In this document: piece after piece, positions 44,371 to 52,430 of the stretch
Layout of the letters: each line of letters begins with the position of its first letter
Numbering within the stretch: position 1 is the stretch's first letter
Assembly: GCF_004010955.1 (NCBI RefSeq)
Contig: NZ_CP025227.1
Location: forward strand, 682,001 to 746,000
Source: Actinomyces wuliandei
GTDB taxonomy: Bacteria > Actinomycetota > Actinomycetes > Actinomycetales > Actinomycetaceae
DNA length: 64,000 nucleotides
Reading direction: 5' to 3'
Position numbers and translations under genes: made by a program
The notes under the pieces: model-generated
The model's database searches: none
Seen by the model: only the letters and a program-made list of their open reading frames with translations
What the model was told of the DNA's origin: nothing

Positions 44371-45089
44371 CTAGTGTCCGTGAGAGATAAGTTGCGGAGT
44401 GAGTGGCTGCCTTCCAAGTATTTTCGATAGGACCTGGGTAGTTGCTGACAGCAGCGGATCGGAAGTGGTGTGTTGGTAGTTGGCCACCCAATATGCATCT
44501 GTGTCAGACATTCCGTTTGCCAGGAGTTTGTCTGTGAACTCATCTGGTTGCAGGCACGCCAATTCAATGTCCATATTTAAGTTATGTGCCATAGTGTCGC
44601 GAAGGTGGGTCATCGGTATGCGCGCAGGCCCGGTCAGGTCGTACGCTTGACCTTTTTTCTTGGATATGGGTTGGGGTAATCCGGCTAATAGCTTCGGCCA
44701 GGTCTGACGTCTGTATCCATGCTACACCTTCTTCGTGGAAGGATGACATGAGAATTCCAGCTGCTTGCGCCCACGACCACAGCAGCGGGAGCGATAAGTC
44801 TAACGGCGAGCATCGAAGTATGATTGAGTTCGGAATGCTGTTCAGCAGGGTAGACTCCGTGTCGCCGAGCGTGTCATCAAGGTGTGTCCGCCTCGTCGAG
44901 ATAATAACAGTCTCCCATGAGTTGTTGACGACGCCTTTAAGCTGTTGCAGACTCGGTGCTGAACTTCCAACTAAGTCGATGATCTGGACGGGTGCACAGA
45001 TGAAGGACTGAAGCGTCTCGGCGAGGCCATTTCATGCCCCGATATAGTGAGCACCATTGATTGCTGACGGATAGGTTGTCGGGGTCATG
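44371..45089 (-). pseudogene. NmrA-like NAD(P)-binding protein, interrupted
   Basis: Reading from ATG 45089 (overlapping the permease stop as ATGA), the frame meets TGA after HYIGA (45035-45033), continues in frame (NGLAETLQSF, VIISTRRTHLDDTLGD, GVAWIQTSDLAEAISRI), then shifts at a run of six A/T (44653-44658) into KGQAYDLTGPARIPMTHLRD to the end. YDLTGP and the C-terminal half are typical of NmrA-like/SDR5 proteins. One nonsense codon and one frameshift make it a pseudogene as read. It lies where PznJ sits in plantazolicin clusters, but I cannot confirm homology. Confidence 0.72.
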
Positions 45090-45861
45090 AGTCGTACTCC
45101 CGGTCGCTGTCGCGGCTGGCGCGGATAAGGCATATGACAGTGAGACCGATGGTCCAAGTGAAGAAGCCGACGAGTGCGGGAGCAAAGTGTTCAGTACCTA
45201 CGCCCGTTGCCCAACTGCTAAGTTCGAGTGCCGAGCGGGTGGGCATTGCGAGGGAGACGGTGGCGAACTGCTCAGGGAAGGCATGAGGAGGTATAAACAG
45301 GCCGCCTCCGAAGGCGAGTGCAAGCATGAGCACCTGGGCAACCGCTACTGCTGCTTTGGAACCTAGCAGGTACCCAATCGCGATTCCGATCAACATAGAT
45401 GGGGCAGAGGTGACAAGCAGGGCTGCGATTCCCGCAAGCAGGCGAGGCAGAGTGAGCGAGGCTTCCGTGCTGAAGGCTGCAAGTAAGATTAGCGGAATTA
45501 CCGATGCTGCGGAAAGTACTCCTGATGACAGGAGGTAGGATAATAGCCTAGATCCTGCTCCGCAGGGCAGTGTCCGGGTATAAGTGCCCCAAGGGCGTTC
45601 TCTCGCCTGGGAAACTTCCGTGGCGAACTGGAACAAGGAATTGACCATAACGCCGAATACGGCCAGGCCAATCACTGCGCTGGTGGCTAGTTCCGAGTCT
45701 TCTGCAACCGCGCGTTGCGGTACGACAAAGAACAGTAGGCCGATGCTGGGAGCGAAGAGACCCATGAGGATGCTGATGGGTATTCTCACGGCTTCACTGA
45801 GCTGGAACTTAGCTTGTACTAGGGCTAGGTAGATGGGGTTCTTAAGCGTTGTCGTGCTCAT
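45085..45861 (-). CDS. pznH: ABC-2 type permease (peptide export)
   Basis: A 258-residue membrane protein with six hydrophobic segments (for example IPISILMGLFAPSIGLLFFV and LLAGIAALLVTSAPSMLIGI). It overlaps the ATPase gene by 20 bases and the next gene by 4, so it is part of the peptide operon and pairs with the ATPase to export the mature peptide or confer immunity. It appears intact. Confidence 0.85.
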   Translation of the reverse strand: MSTTTLKNPIYLALVQAKFQLSEAVRIPISILMGLFAPSIGLLFFVVPQRAVAEDSELATSAVIGLAVFGVMVNSLFQFATEVSQARERPWGTYTRTLPCGAGSRLLSYLLSSGVLSAASVIPLILLAAFSTEASLTLPRLLAGIAALLVTSAPSMLIGIAIGYLLGSKAAVAVAQVLMLALAFGGGLFIPPHAFPEQFATVSLAMPTRSALELSSWATGVGTEHFAPALVGFFTWTIGLTVICLIRASRDSDREYDS

Positions 45862-46756
45862 CGATTATCCTCGTGTTGCGGCTGGCGGCGGAGAGTGCAT
45901 TGTTAACGACTTCGATGTTGTTGAGTGTGCCTGTGTTATGCAGTGCCCAGCGCAAGGTTTCGTCTAGGTCGTCGGTGATGAACTCTAGTACTCCGTTGCG
46001 GTAGTGGGACTCACCGTGGCGGTAGATTGCGTGGTAGGCATCTGGGGTGGTGGTCGAGATCCGCACCTTTGCTAGTCTGCTTGCCGCTCGGATATCTGTG
46101 ATAGGTGCGTCTTGGACGACTCGTCCTTCTTTGAGGGCGACTACTCGCTGGGACAATCGTTCGATGTCTTCCAAGTAGTGGCTCGTGACTATTAATGTAG
46201 TACCGGCATCGACTCGTGCTGCTACTCGCGTCCACAGCAGTTCTCGTGATTCATCATCCAGGCCGGTCGTTGGTTCGTCGAGTAGAACTAGTTTCGGGTT
46301 GCCGACGAATGCGAGGGCGACGGTCACTAGTCGTCTCTGCCCACCAGATAATCCGCCCACCTGCCTTCCCAGCAGATGTCCAATGTTGAACTCCTCCACC
46401 AATTTAGATATTTTTGCGGTTTTTTGGTAGAACGCTTGGACATATGCGAGCACCTCGCCAACCCTTGCTGTTTCAGGCAGGCTCAATGCCTGCGGTGCCA
46501 TGCCGAGCCTGGTACGCGATCGCGGGTTCGTCGGGTCGCCTCCAAACAGTCGGACTGTCCCGCAGGTCGGTCGTCGTAACCCGGCAAGCAACGCCAGCAG
46601 CGTAGTCTTGCCCGCCCCATTGGGCCCTACAAGCCCCACAGCCTCACCCGCAGTTATTTGCAAGGTAATATCGGTTAGTGCCGCCTGCCTTCGATATTTT
46701 TTGCATATTGAGTCGAAGTGAGCGACTGTTGGATGGGCGCCCGTCGTCATGTCCAT
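45842..46756 (-). CDS. pznG: ABC transporter ATP-binding protein (peptide export)
   Basis: A 304-residue ATPase with GLVGPNGAGKTTLLALLAGL (Walker A), GGLSGGQRRLVTVALAFV (signature), LVLLDEPTTGLDDESREL (Walker B) and VTSHYLEDIERLS (switch). It is the first gene of the operon, divergent from the precursor gene. ATG 46756 is used because it lies just before the conserved domain; 46813 and 46750 are alternatives. Together with the permease it forms the exporter. Confidence 0.9.
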   Translation of the reverse strand: MDMTTGAHPTVAHFDSICKKYRRQAALTDITLQITAGEAVGLVGPNGAGKTTLLALLAGLRRPTCGTVRLFGGDPTNPRSRTRLGMAPQALSLPETARVGEVLAYVQAFYQKTAKISKLVEEFNIGHLLGRQVGGLSGGQRRLVTVALAFVGNPKLVLLDEPTTGLDDESRELLWTRVAARVDAGTTLIVTSHYLEDIERLSQRVVALKEGRVVQDAPITDIRAASRLAKVRISTTTPDAYHAIYRHGESHYRNGVLEFITDDLDETLRWALHNTGTLNNIEVVNNALSAASRNTRIIDEHDNA

Positions 46757-46780
46757 GGATCTAGCGTAGCGCGTTGCGAC

Positions 46781-46793
46781 TTTGCATTGCAAA
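46781..46793. promoter_or_regulatory. inverted repeat in the divergent promoter region
   Basis: TTTGCATTGCAAA (five-base arms, three-base centre) lies 25 bases upstream of the ABC ATPase start and 166 bases before the precursor gene. It is a candidate operator for the peptide cluster. No dedicated regulator gene is seen in the island. Confidence 0.35.
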
Positions 46794-46958
46794 ACACTTT
46801 GTGAGGCAGACATGGATTTCAGCGTGCTGTGGAGCCAGTCTGTATTTCACCTGTTATTAATATCATAGTTTCTTTGGTTGTGCTTGATGTATGGTGTGTA
46901 TTGCGCTGATGCAGTCAGTGTGCAGATCTTGGCGAGCCGGACGCGAGAGGAGGTGGTT

Positions 46959-47090
46959 ATGGAAGCCATCGCCTTGCCGGATGTATCTACGATGACGATC
47001 ACGAGTTTCGGTGAGGGTCAGCACCTGTTTGAGCCTATGGCGGCTCGATGCACGACCACGACCATCATCTCCAGTTCCAGCTGCTTCTAG
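46959..47090 (+). CDS. pznA: plantazolicin-type azol(in)e precursor peptide
   Basis: A 43-residue precursor starting ATG 46959 after a strong AGGAGG site. The leader is MEAIALPDVSTMTITSFGE followed by GQHLFEPMAA, and the core is RCTTTTIISSSSCF. The leader end GEGQHLFEPMAA and the core match plantazolicin (RCTCTTIISSSSTF as I recall) except for two exchanges, Cys4 to Thr and Thr13 to Cys. Ten of 14 core residues can be cyclised. Arg1, Ile7-Ile8 and Phe14 are kept, so the two five-ring halves and N-terminal dimethylation of plantazolicin are predicted in principle. The gene is intact, divergent from the maturation operon and followed by a terminator hairpin. Confidence 0.95.
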   Translation: MEAIALPDVSTMTITSFGEGQHLFEPMAARCTTTTIISSSSCF

Positions 47091-47127
47091 GCGTGAGGTC
47101 GCCATGACTTTGTGTTGTCGCAGTGGG

Positions 47128-47169
47128 CATGTGGTTCCGCGAAGTTGAATGCCTTTGCGGAACCACATG
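47128..47169 (+). terminator. terminator hairpin after the precursor gene
   Basis: Thirteen-base arms CATGTGGTTCCGC (47128-47140) and GCGGAACCACATG (47157-47169) with a 16-base loop, 38 bases past the precursor stop. Confidence 0.7.
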
Positions 47170-47644
47170 TGTGTCTGGCTGGGAACTTAGGTGCTTTGGT
47201 GGTGGGTGAGTGGGTCTGGTGATGAGATGTTGGGTCTTGTCGCGCGGTGGTGCGTTGTTAAGCTGCGGCGGTGAAGCTTTGCTTGTGTCACTTCCCCTGG
47301 GGATGCTTGTTCTGGTGACGGGCTCGATCCGTGGGGTCTGGTCTGGGTGAGGTCGGAGACTGCAGGGCTGTGACGCGTGTGACTGCCTTGACTGTCGGCG
47401 TGGGAGGTGTTCTTGCTGCGTATGGCGGGACCCTCCTGTGGGTGGCGCGAGTCAGGCTGGTGCGGGCGTGGCTGTGAAGGTGGTGGGGGTCCTGGCCCCG
47501 CTGCTGGTCTCCGGGACCTTGTGCGCAAGACGTCTTGCGTGGTAGTGCGGGTCTGTTGGTGGTCAGCCGCCATAGGCCACCTGAAGATGTGCAGCATGGG
47601 AGCCTGGAGGTGTAGGCGCTGCGGGCGGGGCACGACCAACGCTG
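47170..47644. other. intergenic region at right edge of island
   Basis: No gene is seen in about 470 bases. Base composition shifts here from the AT-rich island to GC-rich chromosomal sequence, with a G/T-rich strand bias on the plus strand. No repeat of the IS481 remnant or of the 16-bp repeat was noticed. Confidence 0.4.
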
Positions 47645-47659
47645 TATGTCCTGACAAAG
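47645..47659. promoter_or_regulatory. IolR-like operator, site 7
   Basis: TATGTCCTGACAAAG contains TGTCCTGACA, a full match to KGWCHTRACA. It lies 83 bases before the isomerase gene that starts the right-hand inositol operon. Confidence 0.65.
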
Positions 47660-47699
47660 CCTGGACTTCTTGACGTGGGTGCGGTAACCTCGGTCTCAC

Positions 47700-47717
47700 G
47701 TCCGAAACGATTCGGAC
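47700..47717. promoter_or_regulatory. probable LacI-type operator
   Basis: GTCCGAAACGATTCGGAC is an inverted repeat (seven-base arms, four-base centre) 24 bases before the isomerase start. Its form and the AAACG-like centre suit a LacI-family repressor. Confidence 0.5.
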
Positions 47718-47741
47718 GAAACCTGCGACTGAGGAGCGACA

Positions 47742-48674
47742 ATGACGTCCAAGGCTGTCAACACCAGTGACCCCAGGTACTCCAAGCTGACCATCGGCGT
47801 GTGCCCCGACCAGTGGGGCGTCTGGTTCCCTGAGGACCCCAAGCAGATGGACCCCCGCCAGGCCTGGGAGGAGATGGCTGAGGCCGGCTTCGAGGTGATC
47901 GAGACCGGCCCCTGGGGCTACTTCCCCACCGACCCCAAGGAGCTCCAGAAGTGGTGCGACGACTACGGCATGCGGGTCGTGGCCGGCACCGGGTGGGGCA
48001 TCCTCCACAAGGAGGAGGCCTGGGAGACCACGCTGACAACCTTCCGGGCCATCGCGGAGACCCACGCCGCCGTGGGCGCGGAGTACATCGTCCACCTGCC
48101 CCCGCTCTACCGCGACGACAAGACCTGGGAGTGGACCGACGACCGCGTGCTCTCCGACGACGCCTGGAAGCTCTACGTGGAGCACGCCAACGCCCTGGGG
48201 CAGATGCTCCTGGACGACTACGACCTCAAGATGGTCCTCCACCCCCACGGGGACTCCCACATCGAGACCCCCGAGGAGATCGCCCGCATCTTTGACGCCA
48301 CCGACCCCAGGTACGTCAACCTCTGCCTGGACTCCGGCCACGTCGTCTACGGCGGCGGCGACCCGGTCGAGCTGTGCAGGAAGTACCCCGAGCGCATCAC
48401 CTACGTCCACATCAAGGCCTTCGACGAGGCCATCACCAAGGAGGCCCACGAGAAGGACTGGCCCTTTGGCGAGGCGGTCACCAAGGGCGCCTCGGTCTGC
48501 CCGCCCGCAGGCCTGCCCGAGATGCACGACTTCGTTGACGCCCTGGCGGACCTCGACAAGCCCATCTACTGCATCTGCGAGCAGGACTGCTACCCCTGCG
48601 ACCCGTCCTTCCCCAAGCCCAACGCCATCAACATGCGCACCTACCTGGCCGAGTGCGGCCTGGGGCTGGCCTGA
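47742..48674 (+). CDS. sugar phosphate isomerase/epimerase (inositol region)
   Basis: A 310-residue xylose-isomerase-like barrel. LTIGVCPDQWGVWFPEDPKQ starts the barrel. The metal-site stretches are KMVLHPHGDSHIETP, LCLDSGHVVYGGGD and YVHIKAFDEAI. It resembles the IolE/IolI/IolH-type enzymes but lacks the RNDDIPE stretch of IolE, so inosose isomerase or a related epimerase is more likely. ATG 47742 follows GAGGAGCG. First gene of the 47.7-50.8 kb operon, with two operator-like sites just upstream. Confidence 0.85.
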   Translation: MTSKAVNTSDPRYSKLTIGVCPDQWGVWFPEDPKQMDPRQAWEEMAEAGFEVIETGPWGYFPTDPKELQKWCDDYGMRVVAGTGWGILHKEEAWETTLTTFRAIAETHAAVGAEYIVHLPPLYRDDKTWEWTDDRVLSDDAWKLYVEHANALGQMLLDDYDLKMVLHPHGDSHIETPEEIARIFDATDPRYVNLCLDSGHVVYGGGDPVELCRKYPERITYVHIKAFDEAITKEAHEKDWPFGEAVTKGASVCPPAGLPEMHDFVDALADLDKPIYCICEQDCYPCDPSFPKPNAINMRTYLAECGLGLA

Positions 48675-48874
48675 GGCGGCTGGACCTTCCGGGCGCTGAC
48701 TGACCGCGTGGCTGCGGTGCTATGTGGCGCCGGTGGGTGCCCGCCGACGGCGCCGGGCTGCCCTGCCGAGGTGGTCTCGGCGCCAACCCGGCCGCGCCGT
48801 GGACACTGCTCGGCAGGCCGACTTCCTCCAATATCCAATATCACTGACTGACGCTACTCAACGAGGAGACAACC

Positions 48875-49882
48875 ATGAGTGTCCGTATTGGACTGATCGG
48901 GGCCGGCGGCATGGGCCGCGCCCACGTCGAGCGCATTGAGAACGAGCTGGCTGGCGGGCGCGTCGTCGCCGTGGCCGACCTCAACCTGGATGCTGCCAAG
49001 GAGGTCGCCGAGCCCCTGGGTGCCACGGCCTACGGCAGCGGTGCCGAGCTCATCGCCGACCCCGATGTCGACGCCGTCCTGGTGGCGACCTTCGGCAAGG
49101 TCCACGCCCCTGACGTCATCGCCGCCGTCGAGGCGGGCAAGTACGTCCTGTGCGAGAAGCCGCTGGCCACCACGCCGCAGGACTGCATCGCCATCATGGA
49201 TGCCGAGCAGAAGGCGGGAAAGAAGCTCGTCACCGTGGGCTTCATGCGCCGCTTCGACCCCGGCTACCAGGAGATGCGCGCCACCCTGGCCGGCGGGGAG
49301 CTTGGCTACGCCACCCTGGTGCACTGCCGCCACCGCAACCCCTCAGTGCCAGAGGGCTACGTCACGCGTAACATGATTGATGACACCGCCATCCACGAGA
49401 TCGACACCTGCCGCTACCTGTTGAACGAGGAGATCGTCTCCGTGCGCGTGGACGCCCCGCGCTCCACCAGCCGCCGTTTTGACCACCTGCGTGACCCGCT
49501 GGTGCTGGTGGCCAGGACGGAGTCCGGCGTGCTCATTGACGACGAGGTCAACGTCAACATCCAGTTCGGCTACTCTATCGAGTGCGAGCTGGTCATGGAG
49601 GCCGGCACCATCCGCCTGGGGGACCAGAACACCACGGTCACCCGTGACTCCCACGGCAACCGCAACCCGATCTGCCGCAGCCACGTGGACCGCTTCCACA
49701 CGGCCTTCAACCAGGAGGTCCAGCAGTGGATCCGCGCGGTGGAGCGCGACGAGCACACCGGGTCCACCTCCTGGGACGGCTACGCCGCCACCTGCGTGGT
49801 GGACGCCGCCCTGGAGTCCCTGGAGAACGAGGGTCGGGAAGTCACTGTCTCTACCATCGACAAGCCCGCCCTCTACGCCTGA
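48875..49882 (+). CDS. inositol 2-dehydrogenase-like Gfo/Idh/MocA oxidoreductase
   Basis: A 335-residue NAD-dependent dehydrogenase of IolG length. It has RIGLIGAGGMGRAHVERIEN, GKYVLCEKPLATTPQDC (catalytic Lys), VGFMRRFDPGYQEMR and NMIDDTAIHEIDTCRYLLNE, close to actinobacterial inositol 2-dehydrogenases. ATG 48875 follows GAGGAGAC. It lies 200 bases after the isomerase gene and 74 before the next isomerase. It probably oxidises myo- or another inositol isomer. Confidence 0.9.
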   Translation: MSVRIGLIGAGGMGRAHVERIENELAGGRVVAVADLNLDAAKEVAEPLGATAYGSGAELIADPDVDAVLVATFGKVHAPDVIAAVEAGKYVLCEKPLATTPQDCIAIMDAEQKAGKKLVTVGFMRRFDPGYQEMRATLAGGELGYATLVHCRHRNPSVPEGYVTRNMIDDTAIHEIDTCRYLLNEEIVSVRVDAPRSTSRRFDHLRDPLVLVARTESGVLIDDEVNVNIQFGYSIECELVMEAGTIRLGDQNTTVTRDSHGNRNPICRSHVDRFHTAFNQEVQQWIRAVERDEHTGSTSWDGYAATCVVDAALESLENEGREVTVSTIDKPALYA

Positions 49883-49956
49883 GCCTCGCTGACAGATGCC
49901 CCTAGCGTGGTGCGACGACGTCGGTTGGCGCTGTCGCACCGGAGAGGAGACCACCT

Positions 49957-50829
49957 GTGGTCGATATCGCCCTTGACCCCAACATGTACTACCGCACCAT
50001 GCCCACCGTCCGCACCCTGTACAAGGCGGCCGAGCTGGGTTTTGAGCACGTGGAGCTGTCGCCCAACGCGGACTTCCACCTCTGGCACCACCGCCCGGCC
50101 GCCGACGACGCCTTCGTCGCCGAGCTGAACAAGGCGCAGAAGGAGACCGGTGTGCGGGTGCGCACCCTCAACCCGGTCTTCAACTGGTCCTCGCCGGTGG
50201 AGGAGGAGCGCACCGCTCAGGTCTCCAACTGGCGCCGCCTCCTGGAGCTGGCCGACCAGCTTGACGTGCGTGAGATCACCTCGGAGTTCTCCGGGGACCG
50301 CAACCAGGCCCGCCGCAGCGAGGAGCAGTGGTTCCGCTCCATTGAGGAGCTGGCCCCGCACTTCGAGCGCTACGGGATCCGCCTCAACATGGAGGCCCAC
50401 CCCTACGACTTCGTCGAGCTGCACGACCCGGCCCTGCGCCTGGTGCGTGCGGTCAACAAGGACTGGATCGGCTACGAGTTCTGCTGCCCGCACGCCTTCC
50501 ACCTGTCTGACGGCGCCGGCGACGTGGAGCGGATGATCCGCACCGCCCACGAGGCCGGCAAGCTGCGCGAGGTCCACGTTGCCGACGGCTTCAACCACCG
50601 TGCCAACGACGGCAACCGCTACATCGTCAACCCGCCCGGCGCCGATGTCACCGTGCACCAGCACAACGAGGTCGGTAACGGCGAGGTCGACTGGGACGCG
50701 GTGTTCTCCACCCTGAGGGACATCCGCTTTGACGGCGTGCTGTCGGTGTGCGTCTTCGGCTGGCACGAGCACGCCGACGACATCAACCGGCGCGTCCTGG
50801 CCCGCCTCAAGGACGAGCTCGGCGCCTGA
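49957..50829 (+). CDS. IolH-like sugar phosphate isomerase/epimerase
   Basis: A 290-residue xylose-isomerase-like barrel. IALDPNMYYRTMPTVRTLYK and LGFEHVELSPNADFHLWH at the N-terminus resemble actinobacterial IolH proteins. Likely metal-site stretches are RLNMEAHPYDFVELHDP, REVHVADGFNHRAND and HQHNEVGNGEVDWDAV. The start is GTG 49957 after GGAGAGGAG. It is the last gene before a strong terminator. Its reaction on inositol intermediates is not established. Confidence 0.85.
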   Translation: MVDIALDPNMYYRTMPTVRTLYKAAELGFEHVELSPNADFHLWHHRPAADDAFVAELNKAQKETGVRVRTLNPVFNWSSPVEEERTAQVSNWRRLLELADQLDVREITSEFSGDRNQARRSEEQWFRSIEELAPHFERYGIRLNMEAHPYDFVELHDPALRLVRAVNKDWIGYEFCCPHAFHLSDGAGDVERMIRTAHEAGKLREVHVADGFNHRANDGNRYIVNPPGADVTVHQHNEVGNGEVDWDAVFSTLRDIRFDGVLSVCVFGWHEHADDINRRVLARLKDELGA

Positions 50830-50857
50830 GACGCGGCTGGGCGGATCCCTGACCTGT

Positions 50858-50892
50858 GCTGCGGCCTCACGGGACGCCCGTGAGGCCGCAGC
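50858..50892 (+). terminator. terminator after the right-hand inositol operon
   Basis: Perfect 16-base arms (50858-50873 and 50877-50892) with a three-base loop, followed by CGTTCATTCTT. It lies 28 bases past the IolH-like gene. Confidence 0.8.
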
Positions 50893-50984
50893 CGTTCATT
50901 CTTCCCGGGGCACCGCCTGTCCCCGACAGGGGAGGTGTGTCGAGACCGTATCCTGCCGCCTATGACGTACACGGTGAGCCGGTC

Positions 50985-52430
50985 ATGACCTCGCCCGCGC
51001 CGCGCAGCCCCTTGCGGCTGCGCCTGTACGCGTGGGTGGCAGGTGTGCTCCTGGGCTCCCTGGAGGGGGTGCTTGCGGTCGTCGTCGCAGGTGGCGCTGG
51101 CAGGGGCGCCGCAACGGCTGGCCTCCCAGGTGGGGGCAGCGGTGTGGAGGAGGCGACTGGCGGTGCGCTCGGCGCGGCCAACCCGGCGCCTGCCGTGCCG
51201 GTGGCCCTCGTCCTGTGCGCCATGGTTGTGGTGGGGGCGTTGTGCGGCCCGCGGCTGAGCCGCCTGCTCGGCAGGAGGGTGGCGGACCTGGGGGCCGGGG
51301 CGCTGATCGTGGCCGGGGCGCTGCTGGCGGCTGCCTTGACAGGGGGTGAGGGTCCCTTAGGCGCCAGGACCGCTGGTGCCGTGGTGGCTGGCCTGGTCGG
51401 GCCTGCTGCCGCAGGGGCTGGTGCGGGGCTCCTGCTGCTGGTGGCCCCCCAGGTCTGTCACGAGCTCTCCCTGCCCGGTCACAGACGCCTCATGCCCCAG
51501 GCGATGGCGCTTATGCCAGCGGGTGCTGCGCTGGTGGTGCTGGGGGGAACCCTGGGTGCGCGGTGGCTGCCGGATCCTGCGCGCGGGGCGTGGCTGGGTG
51601 TCCTCGTGCTGGGTGCCGTGCACCTGGGGGTGGGCATCAGCCTGCCCGAGAGTCCGGTCTGGCTGGCGGAACGGGGAGGGGACGTCAGAGCCTTCGAGGC
51701 GCTGCGGCGCCTGCATGGCAACCTGGAGGCTGCTGTCGCCGTCGACTGGGCCCGCCACGAGGCAGGCATGGCCCGCGAGCAGCAGCGGCTGACCGCCGCC
51801 GACCTCAGGATTCCCCAGATTCGCCAGGCCACCGTGACCAGCGTGGTGCTCGTGGTGGCGCAGGAGGCGCCCCTGGGGGCCGCTGCGCTCGTCCTGGCTC
51901 CTGCGGTGGCTGACCACCTGGGAGGAGGCGCGCGCACGGTCGCCGCCGCCTGCGTGGGCTGGGGCGTCGTCAGTGTCCTGGCCCTGCTCCTGGGGCGGGT
52001 GGAGACCCTGGAGCGGCTGCGCTTCCTGCGGGTGGTGCTGGGCAGCGTGGTCGCGGTGGTGGCTGCCACGGTGCTGGTGACCACCACTAGCGCTGGTGGC
52101 GGGGGACCGTCAGACGCGGACCTGCCAGGAGGGGCGCTGGCCGGGACTGTCGTCGGCTGCCTCGTCGCGCTGGTGGCAGGCCAGTACGTCCTGGTGCTGC
52201 CCGCATGCCAGGGTGCAGTAGATCCGCAGATTCCCCCGTGGCTGGTAGGCACCCAGCGTCGGCTGGTAGCGGTGGGGCAGTCCCTGGCCCATGCCGGCGC
52301 GATCGTGGTCCCCCTGCTGGTCTACCAGCGCTGGGGCCTGGACGTGGTGGGCTGGGTGATGTTCACCCTGACCGTGGTCGCGCTGGCGGTGGTGCTGGTC
52401 CGGATGCCGCGTGCGCTCAGGGCTGCCTGA
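50985..52430 (+). CDS. MFS transporter, sugar-porter-like
   Basis: A 481-residue membrane protein with about 11-12 hydrophobic segments. ISLPESPVWLAERGGDVRAF followed by EALRRLHG is the sugar-porter signature after the sixth helix. The N-terminal half is very rich in Gly and Ala, and the usual first-loop motif is weak. ATG 50985 starts right before the first helix; a longer frame from 50856 runs through the terminator. Its place just after the inositol operon suggests inositol uptake, but the terminator in between argues for separate control. Confidence 0.78.
   Translation: MTSPAPRSPLRLRLYAWVAGVLLGSLEGVLAVVVAGGAGRGAATAGLPGGGSGVEEATGGALGAANPAPAVPVALVLCAMVVVGALCGPRLSRLLGRRVADLGAGALIVAGALLAAALTGGEGPLGARTAGAVVAGLVGPAAAGAGAGLLLLVAPQVCHELSLPGHRRLMPQAMALMPAGAALVVLGGTLGARWLPDPARGAWLGVLVLGAVHLGVGISLPESPVWLAERGGDVRAFEALRRLHGNLEAAVAVDWARHEAGMAREQQRLTAADLRIPQIRQATVTSVVLVVAQEAPLGAAALVLAPAVADHLGGGARTVAAACVGWGVVSVLALLLGRVETLERLRFLRVVLGSVVAVVAATVLVTTTSAGGGGPSDADLPGGALAGTVVGCLVALVAGQYVLVLPACQGAVDPQIPPWLVGTQRRLVAVGQSLAHAGAIVVPLLVYQRWGLDVVGWVMFTLTVVALAVVLVRMPRALRAA

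Noticed and set aside
42001..45089. Stop-codon recoding as an explanation of the broken peptide genes
   Set aside because: Different stops (TAG and TGA) and true frame changes are involved, and no selenocysteine or pyrrolysine element is seen.
47187..48527. A 446-residue minus-strand open frame
   Set aside because: It is antisense to the isomerase gene at 47742-48674, and its remainder lies in repetitive G/T-rich intergenic DNA. High GC commonly opens such frames.
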